The position numbers were made by a program, and so were the translations under genes. Below, one piece after another: positions 57,286 through 64,000 of a stretch of DNA of 64,000 nucleotides. Position 1 is the stretch's first letter; the number at the start of each line of letters is the position of its first letter. Under the pieces are notes generated by a model. It ran no database searches, was not told the origin of the DNA, and saw only the letters and a list, made by a program, of their open reading frames with translations. The DNA comes from SIG351 sp045627045 (lineage in GTDB: Bacteria > Bacillota > Clostridia > HGM11327): NCBI GenBank assembly GCA_045627045.1, contig JAZQMY010000051.1:33719-97718 (forward strand). Direction: 5' to 3'.

Positions 57286-58266
57286 ATGAGAATAGCAATA
57301 TACGGTTACGGTAATCTCGGCAGAGGCTGTGAGCTTGCTGTTGCAAAGAATGAAGACATGGAGCTCGTGGGCATCTTTACAAGAAGAGAACCCTCAAAGC
57401 TTCACCCTGTTTCGGCAAACGTAAAGGTATGGCCGGCAAGTGATGTGCTTCTTCACAAGGATGAGGTCGATGTTCTTATCATCTGCGGAGGCAGCGCCAC
57501 GGATCTTCCGGAAATGACACCTATGCTTGCAGAGCATTTCAATGTAATTGACAGCTTCGACACTCATGCACGCATTCCAGAGCATTATGCAAAGGTAAAT
57601 GCGGCGGCAGAAGCATCCGGTCACACGGCAATGATTTCACTCGGCTGGGATCCCGGAATGTTCTCTCTCAACAGACTCCTTTCAAACGTTATTCTTACAG
57701 ACGGAAACGATTACACATTCTGGGGCAGAGGCGTAAGCCAGGGTCATTCGGATGCCATCCGCAGAATTGACGGCGTAAAGGATGCAAGACAGTACACGGT
57801 TCCGATCGAATCGGCACTCAATGCCGTAAGAAACGGTGAAAACCCCACACTCAGCACAGGCGAAAAGCACACAAGAGAGTGCTACGTTGTTGCAGAAGAG
57901 GGTGCAGACAAGGCAAGAATTGAAAATGAAATAAAGACAATGCCTAATTACTTCGCTGATTATCAGACGACAGTTCATTTTATTTCGCAGGAAGAGCTTG
58001 ACAGAGACCATAAGGGCATACCTCACGGCGGCTTTGTTATCCGCTCCGGATACACGGGCGAAAACAATGAGCATAAGCACATAATAGAGTACAGCCTGAA
58101 GCTTGATTCCAACCCGGAGTTCACAGCATCGGTTATTATCGCTTATGCAAGAGCTCTTTACAGAATGGCTTCAAGAGGCGAGACAGGCTGCAAGACGGTG
58201 TTTGATGTCAGACCGATCGATCTTTCGCTGATGCCGAGAGAAGAAGTAATAGCGCATATGCTTTGA
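57286..58266 (+). CDS. ddh: meso-diaminopimelate dehydrogenase
   Basis: Converts tetrahydrodipicolinate directly to meso-diaminopimelate with NADPH and ammonia, by-passing the succinylated or acetylated route and DapL. At 326 residues: Rossmann IAIYGYGNLGRGCELAV, then IICGGSATDLPEM, the substrate-binding LGWDPGMFSLNRLL and FWGRGVSQGHSDAIRR. Its presence in the operon indicates that this organism makes meso-DAP for its wall by the dehydrogenase variant, as in several Clostridia. It depends on a good ammonia supply. Confidence 0.95.
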   Translation: MRIAIYGYGNLGRGCELAVAKNEDMELVGIFTRREPSKLHPVSANVKVWPASDVLLHKDEVDVLIICGGSATDLPEMTPMLAEHFNVIDSFDTHARIPEHYAKVNAAAEASGHTAMISLGWDPGMFSLNRLLSNVILTDGNDYTFWGRGVSQGHSDAIRRIDGVKDARQYTVPIESALNAVRNGENPTLSTGEKHTRECYVVAEEGADKARIENEIKTMPNYFADYQTTVHFISQEELDRDHKGIPHGGFVIRSGYTGENNEHKHIIEYSLKLDSNPEFTASVIIAYARALYRMASRGETGCKTVFDVRPIDLSLMPREEVIAHML

Positions 58267-58299
58267 TGGTAAAAATGCCAGAAAGGATTTAATAATTAT

Positions 58300-59610
58300 A
58301 TGATAAAGGTACTCAAATTCGGCGGAAGCTCACTTGCAGATGCAGAGCAGTTCAAGAAGGTCGCCGCAATAATCAAAGAAGAGGACAGCAGAAGATACGT
58401 TGTTGCTTCAGCACCGGGCAAGAGAAACTCAGATGATACAAAGGTTACTGATTTGCTCCTCAAGTGCTACGAAATTTCCGCTTCAAAGGAAAAGTTTGAC
58501 GATTTGTTCGTTAAAATCAAGGACAGATATAATGAAATAATAAATGAGCTCGGTATGGATATGACGCTTGAGGAGGAATTCCTCAACATCAGATTCGCTC
58601 TTCTGAACCATGTCGGCAGAGACTACATTGCAAGCCGCGGAGAATACCTTAACTCAAAGATACTTGCAGCTTACCTCGGCTTCCCGTTCATTGATGCGGC
58701 AGAGGGCGTATTCTTCCTCGAGAACGGCACATTTGATGCTGAAAAGACAAACGAGACGATGAAAGAGCTTCTTTCACGCTACGATCATGCTGTAATTCCG
58801 GGCTTCTACGGCTCAATGCCGAACGGCACGATCAAGACATTCTCAAGAGGCGGCTCTGATATCACAGGTTCAATAGTTGCAAGAGCAGTATCTGCTGATA
58901 TTTACGAAAACTGGACAGACGTTTCAGGTATGCTTATGGCAGACCCGAGAATAGTTGATGATCCGAAGCCGATTGAGGAAATCACATATACAGAGCTTCG
59001 TGAGCTCTCCTATATGGGAGCATCCGTAATGCACGAGGATGCAATATTCCCGGTAAGAAAAGCAGGAATCCCGATCAACATCAGAAATACCAATTGCCCG
59101 TCAGATAACGGTACAATGATCGTTCCGAAGGCAACATCCGTACCGGATGAGGTCATCACAGGTGTAGCCGGCAAGAAGGGATTTACGGCGATATTCGTTG
59201 AGAAGGATATGATGAACTCCGAGATAGGCTTCGGCAGAAAGGTGCTTGAGGTAATCGAGAAGCACGGAATCTGCTTTGAACACCTCCCGTCCGGAATCGA
59301 CACTATGACTGTTGTCGTAAATTCACAGGATATCAAGGAAGTCAAGGGCAATGTAACGGCGGAGCTCGTTAAGGCGGTTGATCCTGATTCAATCACACTC
59401 TTTGAAAACCTCGCACTCATCGCAGTAGTTGGTCGAGGCATGATAAGAAACGAAGGTACAGCTATGAGGATATTCAAGGCACTTGCAGAAGCAAAGGTCA
59501 ATATCCGAATGATCGACCAGGGCTCAAGCGAGCTCAATATCATTATCGGCATTGAAGAAAGCGATTATCAGAAGGCAATAAGAGCAATTTACGCTGAATT
59601 TGTAAAATAA
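58300..59610 (+). CDS. lysC: Aspartate kinase
   Basis: Phosphorylates aspartate, the entry of the pathway. At 436 residues: KFGGSSLADAEQFKKVA, kinase domain with FSRGGSDITGSIVARAV, then two C-terminal ACT domains (about residues 295-436) that usually sense lysine or threonine. Because it is in an L-box-controlled operon with only lysine genes, a lysine-sensitive isoform is expected. No internal start for a shorter beta subunit is obvious. It is one base away from lysA. Confidence 0.94.
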   Translation: MIKVLKFGGSSLADAEQFKKVAAIIKEEDSRRYVVASAPGKRNSDDTKVTDLLLKCYEISASKEKFDDLFVKIKDRYNEIINELGMDMTLEEEFLNIRFALLNHVGRDYIASRGEYLNSKILAAYLGFPFIDAAEGVFFLENGTFDAEKTNETMKELLSRYDHAVIPGFYGSMPNGTIKTFSRGGSDITGSIVARAVSADIYENWTDVSGMLMADPRIVDDPKPIEEITYTELRELSYMGASVMHEDAIFPVRKAGIPINIRNTNCPSDNGTMIVPKATSVPDEVITGVAGKKGFTAIFVEKDMMNSEIGFGRKVLEVIEKHGICFEHLPSGIDTMTVVVNSQDIKEVKGNVTAELVKAVDPDSITLFENLALIAVVGRGMIRNEGTAMRIFKALAEAKVNIRMIDQGSSELNIIIGIEESDYQKAIRAIYAEFVK

Positions 59611-59611
59611 T

Positions 59612-60907
59612 ATGATAGCAGATAACGTAACGGTAAAAGGCAGCCGACTTTATTTTGCAGGACAGGATACTGTCGGGCTCGCAGAGAGATACGGAACACC
59701 CTGTTACCTCATCGATGAGGATAAGGTCAGAGAAAAATGCCGCATTTATAAAAAGGCGTTTGAGAAATACTTCCCGAAGGGCTCATATCCGCTTTATGCA
59801 AGCAAGGCACTTTCCTTTGCAAGGATGTACGGAATTATCAACGAAGAGGGCTTCGGAACTGATGTTGTGTCATCCGGTGAGATATTTACGGCAAAGAAGG
59901 CAGGCTTTCCGCTTGAAAAGGCTTATTTCCATTCAAACAACAAGACTGATGAGGACATCAGATTTGCAATCAAGTGCGGTGTAGGCTTTTTTGTGGTGGA
60001 CAACAGAGAAGAGCTTGAAGCAATAAATGACATTTCAGACGAATTGAACGTTAAATCAAGGATACTTCTTCGTCTGACACCTGGAATTGATCCGCATACA
60101 TTTGCGGCAGTTTCCACTGGCAAGGTTGATTCAAAGTTCGGCTCGGCGATCGAAACAGGTCAGGCAGAGGAGATAGCTGTTTATGCGCTCACGTTGAAGA
60201 ATATTGAGCTTGAGGGCTTTCATTGTCACGTCGGCTCACAGGTTTTTGAGGCGGATGTGTTTATTGATGCCTCTGCAATAATGCTCGGCTTCATTGCAAT
60301 GATGGAGAAAAGGCACGGCTACAAGACAAAGCAGTTTGATCTCGGCGGCGGAATAGGCGTAAGATATACTGAAAAGGATCCTGAATGCGGCATAGATTCG
60401 ATCATCGGCAGAATAGCTGATGAAATGAACAAAAAGGCGGAAGAATACGGAATTTCTCTGCCTGAAATACATATGGAGCCGGGCAGAAGCATAGTTGCAG
60501 ATGCGGGAATGACGCTTTATTCGGTAGGAACTGTGAAGAGGATCCCCGGCTACAAGAATTACGTTTCCATTGACGGAGGAATGACGGACAACCCGAGATT
60601 TGCGCTTTACCGCTCTTCCTACACGCTTTTTGCGGCAAACAAAATGGACGAGGAGTGCAGTATGTGTGCTTCGGTAGTCGGAAGATGCTGTGAAAGCGGA
60701 GATATCATCCAGGAGAACGTGATGCTTCCCGAAAGCATGAAAAGGTATGATACCATAGCTGTGCTGACTACGGGTGCATACAATTATTCAATGGCATCCA
60801 ATTACAACAGGGTCGCAAGACCGCCGGTTATTATGCTGAAAAACGGTACAAGCTATGTTGGAGTTGAAAGGGAATCCCTTGAGGATATAGTAAAAAACGA
60901 TATGTAA
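59612..60907 (+). CDS. lysA: Diaminopimelate decarboxylase
   Basis: Converts meso-diaminopimelate to L-lysine, the last step. A PLP fold III enzyme of 431 residues: the PLP Lys in LYASKALSFARM, the Gly motif in FDLGGGIGVRY, the EPGRSIVADAG phosphate-binding segment and the CESGD motif (GRCCESGDIIQEN). No separate RBS is visible; the start overlaps the lysC end region, so coupling is likely. It closes the operon; the terminator lies 50 bases after. Confidence 0.95.
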   Translation: MIADNVTVKGSRLYFAGQDTVGLAERYGTPCYLIDEDKVREKCRIYKKAFEKYFPKGSYPLYASKALSFARMYGIINEEGFGTDVVSSGEIFTAKKAGFPLEKAYFHSNNKTDEDIRFAIKCGVGFFVVDNREELEAINDISDELNVKSRILLRLTPGIDPHTFAAVSTGKVDSKFGSAIETGQAEEIAVYALTLKNIELEGFHCHVGSQVFEADVFIDASAIMLGFIAMMEKRHGYKTKQFDLGGGIGVRYTEKDPECGIDSIIGRIADEMNKKAEEYGISLPEIHMEPGRSIVADAGMTLYSVGTVKRIPGYKNYVSIDGGMTDNPRFALYRSSYTLFAANKMDEECSMCASVVGRCCESGDIIQENVMLPESMKRYDTIAVLTTGAYNYSMASNYNRVARPPVIMLKNGTSYVGVERESLEDIVKNDM

Positions 60908-60957
60908 AAACAGAAAAACGGCGATTGACCGGTGTTCTGAAGGACGTTTATATGGAT

Positions 60958-60997
60958 AAAACGGTGTTACCTGACAAGGCTGCACCGTTTTCTTTTT
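60958..60997 (+). terminator. Intrinsic terminator ending the lysine operon
   Basis: AAAACGGTG (60958-60966) pairs with CACCGTTTT (60983-60991) around a 16-base loop, then a C and five T residues. The stretch from here to 61117 holds no gene. Confidence 0.82.
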
Positions 60998-61117
60998 GTC
61001 GACTGATGCTTGTGATGGCAGAGCTGTTTATGATTATATTTTTCCATGAGAAAAAGAAATATTCACAATGAATAAATCGAGAAAAAACCTGATATTTCAG
61101 GGTTTTAGTGTAAAGTC

Positions 61118-61145
61118 TTGACTTTTATATTTGTTGTGATATAAT
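61118..61145 (+). promoter_or_regulatory. Promoter of the BspA-like gene
   Basis: TTGACT (61118-61123), 16 bases, TATAAT (61140-61145), with a leader of about 160 bases. Confidence 0.82.
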
Positions 61146-61306
61146 ATAGATTACATTATTGATGATATTGTGTAAGCAAGATGATTTTATGTCTTTATTG
61201 ATGATTATCAGATATCAGTACAGCCGGTCGCCGACTGACTATGAGCTGATGAAACCGTTAAATGATGATTTAAGTAATATCAAGAAAAAATGGAGGAAAA
61301 AACAAA

Positions 61307-64000
61307 ATGAGAAAGAGAATTTTATGTCTTGTTCTTTGCGTTGTGCTATGTCTGACATTGATGCCGACAATTGCGCTTGCGGCAGATGCAACAGAACTGC
61401 CAGAATTGCAGAACGTACATCTGTCTTCAGATGGCGTGCTGACGTTCGATCCGGTCATCACGACGGAAACGAGCAAGGTGATCTACGAATACAACGTCAC
61501 CAGAACGAAGCCGACGGGCGGCGCCTCGGGCGGTCCGCAGAGACCCGAGACGACGTTCAACGTAAAGGAATACATTGACAGCCACGGCTGGGGAGAGGGC
61601 ACTTACACGGTGTCCGTTGCCGCAAATACGGATTACCGTGACAGCGCCTTCAGACCGCTCACAAAAATGTGGAAGGGCACCTATCTCTATTACAGCGATC
61701 CCGACAGAGATCTGGGTGTCTGGGTCAACGGGCAGCAGTTCACGATGGGAAATGCCAAAACGGGCATCCCTTGCGGGAGCGGCAAGGCGACCCTTGACAC
61801 GACGACCAGCCCATTTACCCTGATCCTCGATCACGCCGTCATCAATAACGAGTACCGATGGACAAACAGCGGTCTCGTATATTACTGCGGAATTTTCGGC
61901 AACAGTTTTGCGCCGGAAGGCACACCGAATATAAATATCAAGGTCATCGGCGACTGCTCTATCAATGTTACCGAAAAGACAGGCCTCTATACTGAAAATA
62001 ACGGTATTTTCTTCAACGGCAGTGTCAATCTATTCGGGGACGGGTCGCTGACGATCAACGTGGGCAACTCGGATAAGCGCGCAAGCGGTATCTACACCCC
62101 GCATCTGAGCGTGAAAGACGTTACGCTGAAGATCGACTCCGACGGACTTGCTCTGGGATGGGGGTCCATCAGTTCTTCCGCTGACTTTAACAATGCGGAG
62201 ATGACGCTGCGCGGAGACAGTGTCTACGACGGCAGCAGCAAAGTGACGTTCACCGGCTACGCACCGGAAAGGATCCTCGTTTCCGGGAACAGAGACGGCA
62301 ACGGTGCCGCGATGTGGGACGGGACCGTGTACGCTCTGGGCAAATCACAGTATTTGAGCGCTTCCACCGCGATCCCTTTTGAGATCTTCGGTACGCCCTT
62401 CGCGGGGAATACCATCATTGCAGGCGGAAGCAGCAGCGAAGATCTGATGATGGACTTCTTTGACGATCGTCTGGTGCCCTATCAGGGAACCCAGTACGGC
62501 AGATGGATCCTCACCTCCGCGGACGGGACCGAAACCGTTCTGACCCCGACCTCCTGCAGCGATTGCGACATCACGCTCAGAATCCAACAGTCCTGGATCG
62601 GCAGCACGATCCGTGCGGAGTTCCGGCGTGACGACGGCAAAAAATACGTTTCCGATCCCGTGACGGTCATTCGCAAAGCGTCGAGCAGCAACTTCAGGAT
62701 AAACGGTCTGGATTACGAGATCATTGACACCAACCACGGGTATATCGCCATGCTGACGGGGCCGGACGATCTTTCGGGAAGATTGGAGATCCCGTCGGAG
62801 ATCCTGACCGGCGACCGTATGTGGATCCCCGTCACGAAGATCAAAGACGGGATGTTTATGGGCAACAGCAATGTGACCGCCGTGATCATGCCGGACAGCG
62901 TGACGGATATTGGTCTGAGTCCCGCGTTTGTCGCCTGCACCGGTCTGAAGGAACTCCGCCTGTCCGACAATCTGGCAAAGATCAACAGCAGTTCTCTGAA
63001 CGGCTGCACGAATCTTGAAAACGTGAATATCCCCGCCTGCTGGACGGAGATCCCGAGCGGGATGTTCTTCGGCTGCGTAGGATTGAAGGAACTGACGATC
63101 CCCGGCAATATCCGCGAGATCCCGAACGGGCTCCTGCGCGGCTGCAGAGGGCTGGAAAAGGTCACCATTGAGAGCGGCGTGACGGAGATCGGCGCCGAGG
63201 CGTTCTATCAGTGCAAGAAACTCGAATCGATCAATATCCCCGACGGCGTGACCGCGATCGGTGCAAACGCGTTTTATCAGTGCGAAAGCTGCCACGATTG
63301 GGGCGATACCGTTGACGGCACGCTGGTCCTGCCCGATACGCTGACTTCCATCGGTGCGCACGCCTTTGATACCTGCGGCGCGCTGAAACAGGTGACGATC
63401 CCCGCAGGCATCACGGAGATCCCTGAGGGCACTTTCAACAATGACCAGTATCTGCAGAAGATCACGATCCCTGCATCCGTCACTGACATCGGGGACAATG
63501 CGTTCAATGGCGTCGCCTACTTCGCCGGCAAGCTGACTGTCGAATATGCCGGCTCCGCGGAACAGTGGATGACGCTCATCAGCGATGAGCATTGCGGCAC
63601 GGGCAACGATAAACTGAAAAATGCCAATCCGATGTTCATTCCCGACACCTTCTACGGGGTCTATGTCAACGGAGTGCAGTTCGATAACATCAACTCCGTT
63701 CTGGGCATTGACTGCGGTAGCGGTAAGGCATATCTCGATGTGAGCAAGACCCCCTATGTCATTACGCTGGACAACGCAACGATCACGACCGCGTTTGAAC
63801 ATGACAAAAGCTTCAGCGGCATTTACGGCAACAGCCATCTTGCGGGCAGCGTCGGCAGCTGCAATATCAAGCTGATCGGGAATAACGTGATCGATATGCC
63901 TGCGATCGATCTGCCCGTCGGTCCCGGTGCCGCCTACACGAATTACGGCATCAACTTTAACGGCACGGTGAACATCAGCGGCCCCGGCTCTCTTTCCATT
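61307..64000 (+). CDS. Large secreted BspA-like leucine-rich-repeat protein (3' end outside window)
   Basis: The frame is open from ATG 61307 to the last base (at least 898 residues). GGAGG lies at the right distance and the first 27 residues are a signal peptide (RKRILCLVLCVVLCLTLMPT, ending IALAA). Residues about 139-310 and again from 783 carry a duplicated module: a short VNG start, then CGSGKATLD and ITLDNATI-type strands typical of secreted carbohydrate-linked beta-helix modules. Between them, about 465-770, are BspA-type LRR_5 repeats (IGAEAFYQCKKLESINIPDG, then IGANAF). Third codon positions are mostly G or C, unlike the neighbours, suggesting transfer. These proteins act in adhesion. 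Confidence 0.85.
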   Translation, partial: MRKRILCLVLCVVLCLTLMPTIALAADATELPELQNVHLSSDGVLTFDPVITTETSKVIYEYNVTRTKPTGGASGGPQRPETTFNVKEYIDSHGWGEGTYTVSVAANTDYRDSAFRPLTKMWKGTYLYYSDPDRDLGVWVNGQQFTMGNAKTGIPCGSGKATLDTTTSPFTLILDHAVINNEYRWTNSGLVYYCGIFGNSFAPEGTPNINIKVIGDCSINVTEKTGLYTENNGIFFNGSVNLFGDGSLTINVGNSDKRASGIYTPHLSVKDVTLKIDSDGLALGWGSISSSADFNNAEMTLRGDSVYDGSSKVTFTGYAPERILVSGNRDGNGAAMWDGTVYALGKSQYLSASTAIPFEIFGTPFAGNTIIAGGSSSEDLMMDFFDDRLVPYQGTQYGRWILTSADGTETVLTPTSCSDCDITLRIQQSWIGSTIRAEFRRDDGKKYVSDPVTVIRKASSSNFRINGLDYEIIDTNHGYIAMLTGPDDLSGRLEIPSEILTGDRMWIPVTKIKDGMFMGNSNVTAVIMPDSVTDIGLSPAFVACTGLKELRLSDNLAKINSSSLNGCTNLENVNIPACWTEIPSGMFFGCVGLKELTIPGNIREIPNGLLRGCRGLEKVTIESGVTEIGAEAFYQCKKLESINIPDGVTAIGANAFYQCESCHDWGDTVDGTLVLPDTLTSIGAHAFDTCGALKQVTIPAGITEIPEGTFNNDQYLQKITIPASVTDIGDNAFNGVAYFAGKLTVEYAGSAEQWMTLISDEHCGTGNDKLKNANPMFIPDTFYGVYVNGVQFDNINSVLGIDCGSGKAYLDVSKTPYVITLDNATITTAFEHDKSFSGIYGNSHLAGSVGSCNIKLIGNNVIDMPAIDLPVGPGAAYTNYGINFNGTVNISGPGSLSI

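Noticed and set aside
61159..61578. Plus-strand frame of 139 codons at the start of the BspA-like gene
   Set aside because: It begins at a TTG without RBS and most of it overlaps the signal-peptide gene in another frame; the latter has a clear RBS and signal.
62345..63838. Minus-strand open frame of 497 codons
   Set aside because: It is antisense to the BspA-like gene, has no RBS or signal, and its open state follows from the GC-rich third positions of the plus-strand gene.

Overview
The window looks like a chromosomal segment of an anaerobic, low-to-moderate GC Gram-positive bacterium of the Clostridia, probably a gut Ruminococcaceae/Oscillospiraceae-type organism. This is inferred from DivIVA and SepF, a BceRS-BceAB module, a SpoIID/LytB protein, a spore-photoproduct-lyase-like enzyme, an L-box lysine riboswitch, meso-diaminopimelate synthesis by diaminopimelate dehydrogenase, and many TTGACA-17-TATAAT promoters. 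No ribosomal RNA genes or CRISPR array were seen.

Layout. 1-2.3 kb: a cut-off Nudix/flavin-binding fusion, a YozG-like regulator with its DUF2975 membrane partner, and a decayed gene. 2.35-6.9 kb: a housekeeping operon yggS-sepF-divIVA-lspA-rluD-like-rlmI-like. 6.9-9.8 kb: potassium uptake trkA-trkH. 9.8-15.9 kb: a glycoside-hydrolase-like protein, tRNA-Val, a repeat-rich Cys lipoprotein and an SLC13-type transporter. 15.9-20.8 kb: two tRNA-Ser genes, a CNNM/CorC protein, a 37-residue membrane protein, a cytoplasmic subtilisin and a LysM/SH3 protein with a 24-bp minisatellite. 20.8-26 kb: a PTS-IIC-like transporter, cysE, a DUF4430 protein and a SpoIID/LytB wall protein.

26-29.6 kb: a TetR regulator, small membrane protein, ABC ATPase and ABC permease under two promoters with palindromes. 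29.6-36.9 kb: an envelope-stress block made of an ECF sigma factor, its anti-sigma, a DUF4097 lipoprotein, a response regulator, a BceS-type kinase and a BceAB-type transporter. The sigma factor appears to control its own promoter, and an inverted repeat precedes bceAB. 36.9-38.0 kb: a scar of accessory DNA holding a frameshifted HTH gene, a truncated membrane-protein gene and a small intact frame. 38.0-43.6 kb (minus strand): a PH-like membrane protein, a G5/M23 peptidase, a fusion of an MTA/SAH-nucleosidase-like domain to a radical-SAM spore-photoproduct-lyase-like domain, and rho directly upstream of that fusion.

44.1-50.4 kb: a seven-gene operon of mostly unrecognised envelope proteins (two SurA-N-like proteins, a CvpA-family protein, a binding-protein-like protein and a zinc-ribbon protein). 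It is the best candidate for an undescribed system. 50.4-55.1 kb: tspO, nth, a CapD/FlaA1-type dehydratase and a GH29 alpha-L-fucosidase. 55.2-61.0 kb: a lysine operon, L-box-dapA-dapB-ddh-lysC-lysA, whose leader has two successive terminators and a small frame overlapping the second. 61.1 kb to the end: a large secreted BspA-like leucine-rich-repeat protein that runs off the window; its base composition is more GC-rich than the rest.
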